Below are positions 6,494 through 14,819 of a stretch of DNA of 17,506 nt, one piece after another (position 1 is the stretch's first letter; every line of letters starts with the position of its first letter). Source of the DNA: Bacteroidales bacterium UBA5537 (GTDB taxonomy: Bacteria > Bacteroidota > Bacteroidia > Bacteroidales > Lentimicrobiaceae); the NCBI GenBank assembly GCA_002426025.1, contig DINP01000100.1, forward strand, positions 1 through 17,506, given 5' to 3'. A program made the position numbers and the translations under genes. The notes under the pieces are model-generated. The model worked only from the letters and a program-made list of their open reading frames with translations. It did no database searches and was not told the origin of the DNA.

Positions 6494-9061
6494 ATGAAAC
6501 AAATTTTTATTGCAACTTTAGTATTGGTAGCCTTTGTCACATTAAGTGTTCAGGCCCAGGAAACAATCAGAGGTCAGGTTAAAGATAAAAACAGTGGAAA
6601 TCCACTTCCCGGAGCTACTGTTATGACTAACATTCCTTTAACTGGAGTCATAACAGATCACAACGGGTATTTCGAATTCTCAAAAACTGAGGGACTGACC
6701 ACTTTAAAAGTTAACTATTTAGGGTATAAACCAACTGATTATGAACTAAATCAAGGTTCTGCCCGGGGATTTATTCTTATTGAATTGCAGCCCAACATTC
6801 TGGGTCTTGATGAAATCAGCATTATTGCAACCTATGCCCGTGAACGCGAATCACCTGTTGCCGTAAGCACTATAAAAACAGCCAGCATCGAACGTGAAAT
6901 GGGAAATCAGGACTATCCCGAAATTATGAAGATGGTTCCGGGAGTTTACGCAACCAAACTTGGCGGTGGAAATGGTGATGCCCGGATTAGTATCAGGGGA
7001 TTTCAGCAGGAAAATATTGCTCTATTGCTTAATGGCATTCCGGTTAGTAGCATGGAAAACGGACTTGTTTACTGGTCGAACTGGGCCGGGCTTGGCGATG
7101 CCACCCAAACTATTCAGGTACAGCGTGGCCTGGGAGCATCAAGAGTTGCGCTGAATTCAGTTGGAGGAACCATCAACATCATTACCAAATCAACAGAAGC
7201 TAAAAAAGGAGGCAGCATTCGCTATGCGATATCGGATTTTGGGAATCATAAAACCACGCTCAGCCTTTCGAGTGGCAAGCTGAAAAACGACTACGCAATT
7301 ACCTTTCTGGGCTCACGAACAAGCGGACCGGGCTATGTTGATGCCACCGCCATTAATGCATGGGCATGGTTTCTCACCATCAGTAAAAGAATAAACTCTA
7401 CACACACTCTGGTTTTTACAGGCCTTGGTTCACCCGAAAGGCATGGTCAGCGAAACTATGGGCTTACCAAGGAGGAATATGATAATTTCGGAAATAAGTA
7501 CAATCCGAATTGGGGCATGTTTAATGGAAAAATCAACAGCCTTTCTGAAAACTTTTACCACAAGCCGCAATTGTCGCTAAACCATTACTGGAATATAAAT
7601 GATAAAGCACTACTTGCCTCCTCAGCTTACATTTCGTTCGGGACTGGTGGCGGAAAGTTTGCCGAGTCGTTTATGAGCCAGCCAGTTTATAATTTCAGGA
7701 AAAACAATCAAATTGACTGGGACGCCATTTATCTTCAGAATATCAATAATACAGATACTGCAACACTTTCAAACGGTGAAAAAGTAACCGGATTCTCAAA
7801 GATTATTCAGTCAGATTATCTTGCAAGTCATGTGTGGTTTGGTGGACTTTCAACACTCAATTATCAGGCAAATAAAAAATTAAAAATCATTACAGGAATT
7901 CATGCTAGGTATTTCAAATCGAATTTGAAAGAACAAATCAGCGATTTGTTGGGAGGAAAATTCTGGATAGACAACTATGCATGGGCAATTGAAGGTATTG
8001 GAGACAGGACTCAACTTAAGCAAAAAGGTGACATTATTAATGTTGACAACGATTCAAGAATTGATGTGGTCAGCTATTTTGCGCAGGCAGAATATTCCAT
8101 TGGTAAGGCAGGCATATTTCTTGCATCTACCATCAACAATACCTGGTACCGACGGGCAGACCGGATTAACTATCTGGAAAATACCGAAAGTGAGCTGGTT
8201 ACTAAACCAGGGGCTGACATTAAGTTAGGAATCAATTACAATCTGAACACAAACCATAACCTCTATTTTAACACCGGATATTACTCCAGATCACCTTACT
8301 TCAAATTTGTTTTTGCCAATTTCAGCAATGCCGTGGTTCAAAACCTCGCTAATGAAAAAATTGCCTCTGCTGAAATAGGATACAATTATCACAAATCGTT
8401 TACATCAATCAATCTTAACACTTACTACACTTCGTGGAAAGACAAATCGCTGTTGTCGTATGAAAATATCCAACTCGAAAATAATACAAGCACCCGTGCA
8501 CTGATAAGAGGCCTGAACGCTGTGCATATGGGTATTGAACTAGAGGTGAATACTCTGGTTTCGGCAAATTTAACACTTGGAACTTCGGCATCAATGGGCG
8601 ACTGGCGCTGGAAAAACGATGTTGTAGCGGCGCTCTATAATGACAATCAGGAACTTATAGATTCAACGGCCGTTTATGTAAAGGATATTAAAGTTGGTGA
8701 CGCTCCACAATTTACATGGGGACTGTTTGGTCATCTTTCATTTTTCAATGACTGGACATTTACAGCCAACATGCTATATTACGGGAATTTATACGCCAAT
8801 TTTGATCCATCTGGTCGAAATAATCCCGATGACAGATCGCAACCCTACAAAATTCCCGATTATTTCGCGACCGATGTACATCTGGGTTACAACTTCAACT
8901 TAGGAGGTATAGATGCTGTTGCATCAATGAGTTGCTATAAACTGCTGAATCAGGAATCAATTATGCGGGGTGAAGATGGCCCTGATCATAATCTGGATAC
9001 ATTCACCGGTTTCTGGTCGCCTGGAAGAACTTTCAATTTTTCAATAAAGCTTAATTTCTAA
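6494..9061 (+). CDS. TonB-dependent outer-membrane receptor under FMN riboswitch control (predicted flavin transporter)
   Basis: Outer-membrane active transporter of 855 aa, powered through TonB-ExbBD. Seen: signal peptide 1-21 (cleavage after VQA); carboxypeptidase-regulatory-like beta-sandwich (about 24-100, from IRGQVKDKNSG to the YLGY motif); a TonB-box-like LDEISIIA (105-112); plug domain (about 118-232) with ISIRGF, LLLNGIPV and GGTINIITKS; then a 22-strand-type barrel to the C terminus, which ends in Phe as expected for outer-membrane insertion. No SusD-like partner follows, so this is not a Sus glycan pair. It is a single-gene unit, with a convergent gene starting 24 nt downstream. 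The substrate cannot be read from the protein, but the FMN riboswitch in its leader points to riboflavin, FMN or FAD uptake; that assignment is an inference from regulation. The start is well supported by the signal peptide. Confidence 0.95.
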   Translation: MKQIFIATLVLVAFVTLSVQAQETIRGQVKDKNSGNPLPGATVMTNIPLTGVITDHNGYFEFSKTEGLTTLKVNYLGYKPTDYELNQGSARGFILIELQPNILGLDEISIIATYARERESPVAVSTIKTASIEREMGNQDYPEIMKMVPGVYATKLGGGNGDARISIRGFQQENIALLLNGIPVSSMENGLVYWSNWAGLGDATQTIQVQRGLGASRVALNSVGGTINIITKSTEAKKGGSIRYAISDFGNHKTTLSLSSGKLKNDYAITFLGSRTSGPGYVDATAINAWAWFLTISKRINSTHTLVFTGLGSPERHGQRNYGLTKEEYDNFGNKYNPNWGMFNGKINSLSENFYHKPQLSLNHYWNINDKALLASSAYISFGTGGGKFAESFMSQPVYNFRKNNQIDWDAIYLQNINNTDTATLSNGEKVTGFSKIIQSDYLASHVWFGGLSTLNYQANKKLKIITGIHARYFKSNLKEQISDLLGGKFWIDNYAWAIEGIGDRTQLKQKGDIINVDNDSRIDVVSYFAQAEYSIGKAGIFLASTINNTWYRRADRINYLENTESELVTKPGADIKLGINYNLNTNHNLYFNTGYYSRSPYFKFVFANFSNAVVQNLANEKIASAEIGYNYHKSFTSINLNTYYTSWKDKSLLSYENIQLENNTSTRALIRGLNAVHMGIELEVNTLVSANLTLGTSASMGDWRWKNDVVAALYNDNQELIDSTAVYVKDIKVGDAPQFTWGLFGHLSFFNDWTFTANMLYYGNLYANFDPSGRNNPDDRSQPYKIPDYFATDVHLGYNFNLGGIDAVASMSCYKLLNQESIMRGEDGPDHNLDTFTGFWSPGRTFNFSIKLNF

Positions 9062-9084
9062 AGCATTCCTGAAGAAAAAGAAAC

Positions 9085-9474
9085 TTAGCCTAATTTCTTA
9101 ATTACACTATCGAGAATTTCAGTCACCTTGCACGACAAATCAGTCAGAGCAGGGTTTCCTATTGATTGCATTACCATTTTAGGATTAACAGCGGCAACTT
9201 CCGTTCTACCATTTCCCTTATCCTGAACGATCACATTGCAGGGCAACATAAGGCCTACCCTATCTTCTGCACCAAGCGCTTCGAAAGCGAAATTTGGATT
9301 ACAGGCCCCCAGAATTTTATAATTCCTAAAGTCTTTATCCAGCTTCACTTTAAATGTTTCCTTCACATCAATCTGGGTTATAATCCCAAAACCCTGCTCT
9401 TTCAGGAGGATGGTAACTTTATCAACTGCTTCGTTGAACGGGCAATTCAATACTTTCGAAAAATAGTAGTCCAT
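9085..9474 (-). CDS. DUF302 domain protein
   Basis: 129-aa protein that is essentially one DUF302 domain. The hallmark block is the run from ILGACNPNFAFEAL (54-67) through GLMLPCNVIV, which fits the family pattern of a CNP motif followed by LLPCN. No signal peptide or membrane segment is visible, so it is probably cytoplasmic. The biochemical function of DUF302 is not established; some relatives are found near redox, sulfur or heavy-metal genes. Here it is transcribed convergently with the TonB receptor (23 nt apart) and divergently from the MFS transporter operon, which includes a rhodanese. A functional link with that operon is only a suggestion from position. Confidence 0.9.
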   Translation of the reverse strand: MDYYFSKVLNCPFNEAVDKVTILLKEQGFGIITQIDVKETFKVKLDKDFRNYKILGACNPNFAFEALGAEDRVGLMLPCNVIVQDKGNGRTEVAAVNPKMVMQSIGNPALTDLSCKVTEILDSVIKKLG

Positions 9475-9553
9475 AGAAATACGTTTTATTCAAACAACAA
9501 ATACGAATCGCTTCTTGTTTAAAATTCAGTTACCAATTTTCAACAACTGAGGG

Positions 9554-9580
9554 TTTGTTTCAAATCTCAGGCTATATTTG
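9554..9580 (+). promoter_or_regulatory. Probable promoter of the MFS operon
   Basis: An exact TAnnTTTG element (TATATTTG, 9573-9580) lies about 50 nt before the MFS start. A TTTG is present at 9554-9557, but the 15-nt gap is shorter than the usual 19 or so, so the -33 assignment is weak. Transcription would start near 9587. Confidence 0.55.
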
Positions 9581-9630
9581 CAGGATTCATCGCAGTTATC
9601 ACAAACCCGTTTTTAAGAGCAATTTCTACT

Positions 9631-11022
9631 TTGAAAGGAAAAAAATCGGTCCTTTTTATCACAACCACCAGTTCATTTCTGACACCGTTTATGGGATCGG
9701 CAATCAATATTGCGCTTCCGCAGATTGGCAAACAACTGAATATGAACACCATTGCACTTGGATGGGTTGCGACTGCTTATCTGTTGGCTGCTGCTGTTTT
9801 TTTGCTGCCTTTCGGGAGACTTGCTGATCGTAACGGAAGAAAACGACTTTTTGTTTACGGAATTATCCTTTTCGGGATAGCATCTCTTTTATCTGCTGTT
9901 GCATGGAGCAGTGTTGTTCTCATAATTTCCCGTTTACTGAATGGAATTGGCGGTGCGATGATTTATGCCACGGCTCTGGCCATTCTCACTTCATCCTATC
10001 CGAAAAGTGAAAGAGGACGGGTGTTGGGAATCAATGTGGCATCTGTTTACCTTAGCCTCAGCCTGGGACCTACTATTGGCGGTTATCTTACCATGGTGTT
10101 AGGCTGGCAGAGCATCTTTTTACTGACCTTTTTATTGAGTGTCATAATCCTGCCAATAGCTTTGTATAACCTTGCGGGTGATGATAAACAGACCCCTGAT
10201 TCGTCCTTTGACATGAATGGAAGTATTGTATATGGAATCAGCCTTGCTGCAATTATCTATGGATTTCCATTAATGCCAGGCATATGGGGGATTTTATTGG
10301 TTTTAACAGGATTAGCCGGACTGGCATTTTTCACACTTATCGAAAACAAAGCATCAGATCCGCTTCTCGATATTCGTCTTTTCAGGAAAAATATGGTTTT
10401 TGTTTTTTCAAACTTTGCCGCTTTTATTAACTACAGCGCTACTTTTGCCCTTGTATTCTTACTTAGTCTTTTCCTTCAGCAGGTCAGCAAATATTCACCT
10501 GCTGAGGCTGGATTAATTCTTGTGGCTCAGCCGGTTATGATGACAATACTTTCACCACTGGCCGGAAAGCTAAGCGATAAAATTGAACCCCGAATTGTTG
10601 CAACCGCCGGAATGGCTATAACGGTTATTGGACTAGCCGCATTATCATTCTTAACACCTGAAACAAGCCTAATTTTTATCATAGCAATGCTGATGCTGCT
10701 CGGACTTGGGTTCGCACTATTTTCATCGCCAAATACCAATGCCGTAATGAGTTCTGTAAAACCGGCTGAGTATGGTGTTGCCTCTGCAACGCTGGGCACC
10801 ATGCGACTGACCGGTCAAACAATGAGCATGGGAATTACATTGTTGATTTTGGCGCTGGTAATGGGAAAAACTGGCCGTAGCATAACCAATACTGCAGAAT
10901 TGCTAACAGGAATTAAGCTCACTTTCTCTGTATTTGCTGCACTTTGTGTCGTGGGCACCTATTTTTCGATAAAACGTGGAAAGCTCAGAAGTGAGATACC
11001 TGCAAAAACTGATATTACTTAA
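9631..11022 (+). CDS. MFS transporter, DHA2 (14-TM drug:H+ antiporter) type
   Basis: Inner-membrane proton-coupled exporter of 463 aa. About 14 hydrophobic segments can be counted (near 7-27, 44-62, 74-91, 94-114, 135-152, 158-178, 196-212, 216-236, 257-280, 292-310, 322-340, 346-366, 398-411, 428-446). The MFS motif A is clear (GRLADRNGRKRL, 62-73), and LGPTIGGYL (145-153) fits the antiporter motif C of DHA2 proteins. The substrate is unknown; drug or metabolite efflux is a family-level guess. The start is TTG at 9631: the first in-frame ATG (9691) would remove most of TM1, and no in-frame ATG was found in the ~50 nt back to the promoter. It is the first gene of a probable four-gene operon, with the next gene 26 nt downstream. 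Confidence 0.9.
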   Translation: MKGKKSVLFITTTSSFLTPFMGSAINIALPQIGKQLNMNTIALGWVATAYLLAAAVFLLPFGRLADRNGRKRLFVYGIILFGIASLLSAVAWSSVVLIISRLLNGIGGAMIYATALAILTSSYPKSERGRVLGINVASVYLSLSLGPTIGGYLTMVLGWQSIFLLTFLLSVIILPIALYNLAGDDKQTPDSSFDMNGSIVYGISLAAIIYGFPLMPGIWGILLVLTGLAGLAFFTLIENKASDPLLDIRLFRKNMVFVFSNFAAFINYSATFALVFLLSLFLQQVSKYSPAEAGLILVAQPVMMTILSPLAGKLSDKIEPRIVATAGMAITVIGLAALSFLTPETSLIFIIAMLMLLGLGFALFSSPNTNAVMSSVKPAEYGVASATLGTMRLTGQTMSMGITLLILALVMGKTGRSITNTAELLTGIKLTFSVFAALCVVGTYFSIKRGKLRSEIPAKTDIT

Positions 11023-11048
11023 TCATTTTGAGGTAATATGACTAAAAT

Positions 11049-11729
11049 ATGACAAACCAGAATAAGCTTACAGCAGTAATTTTCGGAAGCACCGGTCTTA
11101 CTGGTAAATTTCTGACCGAACTACTATTAAAGGATGACCGCTATAAGTGGCTGGTCCTGTTTGTTAGAAAAGAAATCAAAGTCTATCATGGAAAAATCAG
11201 GCAAGTGGTATTCAATCCTGACAGAATTGAGGATGTTTTGCATGAAATCAATGGCGATCAGCTCTTTTGCTGCCTGGGGACAACCATAAAAAAAGCCGGT
11301 AGTCAGGAAGCGTTTTATAAAACCGATCATCATCTGATTGTTGATATTGCCAAAGCATCAAAAAGAAACAATATTCCTGTTTTTACTGTGATTTCTTCTT
11401 TAGGAGCCAATGCCACATCCAAGAATTTCTATCTGAATACCAAAGGAAATACTGAAGAGGTCTTAAAATCAATTGGATTTAAAACCCTGAGTATCCTTCG
11501 CCCCTCTTTGCTATTGGGTATCAGACCCGAGCGCAGGCCATTGGAAGAAATAAGCAAGGTTATTTTCAAAGCGCTGGGATTTGTTATAGCAGGGAAGTTA
11601 AAGAAATATAAACCTGTTCATGCCGAAACAGTTGCAAAAGCAATGATCATATCAGCCAATGGAAAGCCTGGCCTGAATATTCTTGAATCGGACAAAATAG
11701 AATTACTTGGTTCACAAAACTTACAATAA
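11049..11729 (+). CDS. NAD(P)-binding atypical SDR, HTATIP2/YraR-like
   Basis: 226-aa Rossmann-fold protein of the atypical short-chain dehydrogenase group. Seen: nucleotide-binding GSTGLTG (13-19) directly after the first beta strand; the CCLGTTIKKAGSQEAFYKTD block (74-93), characteristic of HTATIP2 (TIP30/CC3) and bacterial YraR-like oxidoreductases; ISSLGA (115-120) with the active-site Ser; a YxxxK motif (Y128, K132); and LRPSLLLG, the usual substrate-side segment. No signal peptide, hence cytoplasmic. The physiological substrate of bacterial members is not known to me. It sits between the MFS gene and the rhodanese gene (19-nt gap downstream), probably on the same transcript. A short ATG-initiated frame just upstream (11038) stops after four codons and is not a rival start. 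Confidence 0.88.
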   Translation: MTNQNKLTAVIFGSTGLTGKFLTELLLKDDRYKWLVLFVRKEIKVYHGKIRQVVFNPDRIEDVLHEINGDQLFCCLGTTIKKAGSQEAFYKTDHHLIVDIAKASKRNNIPVFTVISSLGANATSKNFYLNTKGNTEEVLKSIGFKTLSILRPSLLLGIRPERRPLEEISKVIFKALGFVIAGKLKKYKPVHAETVAKAMIISANGKPGLNILESDKIELLGSQNLQ

Positions 11730-11748
11730 TCAAATCAACTAGCTAATA

Positions 11749-12066
11749 ATGAATTTCATAAGTCCGGAAGAGCTTAAATCAATGCTCGATGCCCACGAAC
11801 CAATTCAATTAATTGACACCCGTGAAACTGAAAAATATGAATCATGTCATATTCATACGGCGATTTCAATTCCTCAGCTCGAATTGCCTGGCAGGCTTCA
11901 GGAGGTAAACAAGGATGGTACGGTGATTATTTATTGTATTTACGGGATGAAAAGTGAACAGGTTTATATTTATCTGAAGGATAAATTGAAGATAAAAAAA
12001 CTCTTTATCCTTGAAGGAGGAATCTATCAGTATGCGAGGGATATAGACCCTTCGATGCCCGTATGA
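11749..12066 (+). CDS. Single-domain rhodanese-like protein
   Basis: 105-aa cytoplasmic protein covering one rhodanese domain. Seen: SPEEL start of the fold, LIDTRE (21-26), a HIHTAISIP segment where the family has GHI.GA.NIP, and an active-site loop of the CxxGxxS type with Cys at position 63 (CIYGMKS). The catalytic Cys is present, so persulfide transfer is plausible. The usual Gly in the GHIxGA motif is replaced (CHIHTA), so it is a somewhat divergent member. Third gene of the MFS operon; its stop overlaps the start of the next gene by 4 nt, a sign of translational coupling. The donor and acceptor of sulfur are not identifiable. Confidence 0.88.
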   Translation: MNFISPEELKSMLDAHEPIQLIDTRETEKYESCHIHTAISIPQLELPGRLQEVNKDGTVIIYCIYGMKSEQVYIYLKDKLKIKKLFILEGGIYQYARDIDPSMPV

Positions 12067-12560
12067 AAAACTTTTTCAAAATCATAGTCAATTCATGGTT
12101 AATTCAACCCTTTACCAGGTTTCTAAAAACCGGCCTCGGCCCTGAGAAACTGTCTCTTTCCTTTTCGCTTGGAATTTGCCTTGGAATTAACCCCTTGCCG
12201 GGAACCACAACTTTATCATGTACCTTAGCGGCCATATTTCTTCGCCTTAATTTTGGGGCCATACAGTTGATTAACTATATGGTATTTCCGATACAGTTAT
12301 TGCTTATCATTCCTTTTTTCAAGGCCGGGGCATTGATTACCGGTTCAAAAGTAATATCAGGAACATTGTCAACTTTTATTGATGGATTCAGGGTGGATTG
12401 GTGGGGAACTATTTCAGAACTCGGCCTGACCGCTGCTGTTGCTTCAGCTATATGGGCCTTGGTCAGCATCCCGCTTGGCATATTACTTTACCAGATATCC
12501 TTACCGGTATTCCGTCGGCTAATTAACAAAGAAAACAAAGCTATTGCAGAAGTTGATTAA
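12063..12560 (+). CDS. DUF2062 integral membrane protein
   Basis: 165-aa membrane protein matching the DUF2062 family: an N-terminal amphipathic stretch, then the characteristic FSLGICLGINPLPG segment (about 35-48), followed by hydrophobic stretches at about 49-62, 67-93 and 118-145 and a basic C terminus. Family function is not established; DUF2062 domains also occur fused to glycosyltransferases in other bacteria. The ATG overlaps the rhodanese stop (ATGA), so the two are likely translationally coupled. Its 3' end overlaps the stop codon of the convergent SDR gene by 4 nt, leaving no room for a dedicated terminator between the operons. Confidence 0.85.
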   Translation: MKNFFKIIVNSWLIQPFTRFLKTGLGPEKLSLSFSLGICLGINPLPGTTTLSCTLAAIFLRLNFGAIQLINYMVFPIQLLLIIPFFKAGALITGSKVISGTLSTFIDGFRVDWWGTISELGLTAAVASAIWALVSIPLGILLYQISLPVFRRLINKENKAIAEVD

Positions 12561-13333
12561 CCAAATATCCCTTTTACCAAATTGCCGGCAACACTAATTA
12601 CCTGACCATTAACATAGGATGACGAAGGCGATAACAACCAAACAGCAAGCATAGCAAAATCAGCAGGATCGCCCATCTTTCCGGCTCCTGATTCATTGAT
12701 AAACAAGTTTTTAGCATCTTCAACTGAAATCCCGGTATTCTGAGATTTTCTTTCATACAAACGTTGCATAGCGGCCGTTTCGTGATAACCCGGAGCCAAA
12801 ATATTGATGGTTATTCCTTCACTTGCAACTTCTGCAGCAAGCGTTTTGGACATCCCAACAACGGCAGGCCGAAAGGTATTGCTCAGAATGAGGCCTTCAA
12901 CCGGCTGTTTTACCGAGACGCTTTCAATCATAAGGATTCTTCCGCCTGCAGCTTCCCTCATTATTGGAACCATCAACTTCAGGAAACCCGCTTTCCACAG
13001 GAATACATCGCGGTAAGCTTTATCCCAGCTTTCACCGGGCACATCAAAGAATCCACCGGAAGGAGGGCCTCCGGCATTTACAACTATCCCGTAAGGAACT
13101 CTGCCTTTGAGTTTTTGAATGATCTTTTCAGGAAAATCTAACCCGGTAACATCCTGAGCCATGGTTTCCAGAGATGAGCCACAATCTGCAGAAAGTTTCT
13201 TGAGTTTCTCCTGATTTCTGGCAACAGCAATAACTGAAGCCCCTTCAAAAATCAGTTGACGGGCAATTGCTTCACCAAAACCCGAGGAAGCACCGGTAAC
13301 AATAAAAAGACGGTTTTTCAGGTTTAGTTCCAT
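12557..13333 (-). CDS. SDR-family oxidoreductase with replaced catalytic YxxxK
   Basis: 258-aa short-chain dehydrogenase fold. Seen: nucleotide-binding TGASSGFG (13-20), NAGG (86-89), the active-site strand IESVS (136-140) with S138, and the C-terminal LAPG (179-182) and GQVISVAGN segments. Where classical SDRs have Y-x-x-x-K this protein reads S-N-T-F-R (151-155), so both catalytic residues are absent while the surrounding LSN.FR.AVVGMSKTLA pattern is intact. This fits a known subgroup of 3-oxoacyl-ACP-reductase-like SDRs that do not match the tetrad perfectly. Whether it is an enzyme with altered chemistry or a binding protein is unknown. It lies 13 nt downstream of the helicase gene and is probably cotranscribed with it. 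Confidence 0.9.
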   Translation of the reverse strand: MELNLKNRLFIVTGASSGFGEAIARQLIFEGASVIAVARNQEKLKKLSADCGSSLETMAQDVTGLDFPEKIIQKLKGRVPYGIVVNAGGPPSGGFFDVPGESWDKAYRDVFLWKAGFLKLMVPIMREAAGGRILMIESVSVKQPVEGLILSNTFRPAVVGMSKTLAAEVASEGITINILAPGYHETAAMQRLYERKSQNTGISVEDAKNLFINESGAGKMGDPADFAMLAVWLLSPSSSYVNGQVISVAGNLVKGIFG

Positions 13334-13346
13334 AATGATGGTTTAA

Positions 13347-14588
13347 TTATTTTTTCCTGGGTTTAGCTCTGCCATTAGCAGGCTTTCTGGAGAACTTCCG
13401 TTTGTTTACAGTTGGATTAAACTCGGGACCAGGTCCAAAAGATTCAGGTGGCATTTGTTTGCGGATTTCATAGCCAATCAGCTTTTCGATGCGTGCAAAT
13501 TCAGCTTGCTCTTCCTGATTGATAAAAGTAATGCCAATGCCGGTTTGCTCCGCCCGGGCGGTTCGGCCAACCCTGTGTACATAATCTTCGGCATCGCGCG
13601 GAACATCATAATTTACAACGAGGCTGATATTCTCAATATCAATGCCCCGCGAAAGCACATCGGTTGCAACCAGTATCTGCAACTGCCGGTTTTTGAACTT
13701 CAATAATACCTTTTCACGATCAGACTGCTCCAGATCGGAATGAATATCGGCTACCTGAAAACCCTCAGCAGCCAGTTCTCGTGCTATTGACTTCACTTTA
13801 GATTTGGTAGAAGCAAAAACAAGGATGCTTTGTAAGTCACGTCCTGAAATAAGACTTGCCAATAATTTGGTTTTCTGTTTATCATAAACCAGGTAAGCAA
13901 TCTGTAAAATACCGGCAGCCGGTTTCGACAAGGCAATATTGACTTCGATGGGATTTTTAAGGATTTTCTTGCTCATTTCCCTAATCCGGGGCGGCATGGT
14001 AGCAGAAAACAGCAATGTATTCCGCTTTTCAGGCAAATAACTGATAATGCGCATGATATCATCAAAAAATCCCATATCAAGCATGCGATCAGCTTCGTCA
14101 AGAACCAGATGTTGCAGATTTTGCACCGGAACAATATCCATATTCAGAAAGGAAATCAATTTGCCCGGGGTTGCAACAACTATATCAACGCCCTGGCTTA
14201 AAGCGCGTTTTTGTTGTTCCCACTCCATTCCATCAGTTCCTCCATACACAGGCAATGAACTGATATTCAGAAAATAACTAAAGCCTTCCAGTTGCTGAGC
14301 GATCTGGACGGCAAGTTCACGGGTTGGAGCAATGATAATTGTGTTGATGCCTTTTACAGGATTTTCGATTATCCTGTGCAAAATAGGAAGAAGGTATGCG
14401 GCAGTTTTACCTGTGCCGGTTTGAGCACAGCCTATTACATCGAGCCCGGCCATCACATTCGGAATGATCTGCGTTTGAATCGGCGTTGGATTTGCAAATC
14501 CAATAGAATCAAGGGCTTGCATTACACCGTCAACGAATCCAAACTGCTTGAAATCAGGTGTTTCTGTTGTATTTATTTGTTCTGTCAT
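13347..14588 (-). CDS. DEAD-box RNA helicase, RhlE-type
   Basis: 413-aa ATP-dependent RNA helicase with the full set of DEAD-box motifs: Q-motif Gln in PTPIQ (34-38), I AQTGTGKT (55-62), Ia PTREL (88-92), Ib TPGK (140-143), II DEAD (164-167), III SAT (195-197), IV region ILVFAST (255-261), V ATDVLSRGIDI (308-318), VI HRVGRTAR (338-345). A short basic tail (396-413, rich in Lys/Arg) would add RNA binding. Likely roles in the family are ribosome assembly, RNA decay or cold adaptation; which one applies here is not visible. The layout and short tail resemble the RhlE group more than CsdA/DeaD, which carry longer C-terminal domains. First gene of a two-gene minus-strand unit with the SDR. Confidence 0.96.
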   Translation of the reverse strand: MTEQINTTETPDFKQFGFVDGVMQALDSIGFANPTPIQTQIIPNVMAGLDVIGCAQTGTGKTAAYLLPILHRIIENPVKGINTIIIAPTRELAVQIAQQLEGFSYFLNISSLPVYGGTDGMEWEQQKRALSQGVDIVVATPGKLISFLNMDIVPVQNLQHLVLDEADRMLDMGFFDDIMRIISYLPEKRNTLLFSATMPPRIREMSKKILKNPIEVNIALSKPAAGILQIAYLVYDKQKTKLLASLISGRDLQSILVFASTKSKVKSIARELAAEGFQVADIHSDLEQSDREKVLLKFKNRQLQILVATDVLSRGIDIENISLVVNYDVPRDAEDYVHRVGRTARAEQTGIGITFINQEEQAEFARIEKLIGYEIRKQMPPESFGPGPEFNPTVNKRKFSRKPANGRAKPRKK

Positions 14589-14629
14589 AATCAGTCTGGA
14601 GACAAGATTTATTCTCTATATCAGGATGT

Positions 14630-14637
14630 CAAAAATA
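14630..14637 (-). promoter_or_regulatory. Possible -7 element of the helicase promoter
   Basis: Reading the minus strand, TATTTTTG (exact TAnnTTTG) lies about 42 nt upstream of the helicase ATG. I see no TTTG at the expected -33 distance, so only the -7 box is supported. The region is AT-rich and such an 8-mer can occur by chance. Confidence 0.4.
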
Positions 14638-14760
14638 GGAAATTAAGTCAAGCTAACGTTTACTGTATTATCTATGTTTACAATGAACAGCAAAAGATCA
14701 CTTAATTAAATAATTGAAAATAAAGAGGCTATTTAATTAGAATGGGAAATACAAAAAACA

Positions 14761-14788
14761 GAAAAGGAGGCATAAAGGCCTCCTTTTC
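14761..14788 (-). terminator. Intrinsic terminator of the small lipoprotein gene
   Basis: GAAAAGGAGGC (14761-14771) and GCCTCCTTTTC (14778-14788) form a perfect 11-bp stem with a 6-nt loop. On the minus strand it is followed by a T-rich run (TGTTTTTTG). It lies 31 nt after the stop of the lipoprotein gene and is the cleanest terminator in the window. The neighbouring gene on the left also reads on the minus strand, so the terminator insulates the helicase promoter from lipoprotein transcription. Confidence 0.88.
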
Positions 14789-14819
14789 CAATAAATTCAG
14801 AGTTGTAGCTTTCTGACAA

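Noticed and set aside
6494..9061. SusC-type glycan uptake receptor
   Set aside because: No SusD-like gene, glycoside hydrolase or sugar regulator is adjacent, and the length and FMN riboswitch point elsewhere.
9062..9084. Possible bidirectional terminator between the TonB receptor and DUF302 genes
   Set aside because: No stable stem-loop is visible in the 23-nt gap.
9166..9522. 118-codon plus-strand frame opposite the DUF302 gene
   Set aside because: Antisense shadow: the minus strand encodes a clear DUF302 domain and the plus-strand product has no coherent domain.
12764..13141. 125-codon plus-strand frame opposite the SDR gene
   Set aside because: The minus strand carries unmistakable SDR motifs across the same interval; the plus-strand product looks like a shadow.
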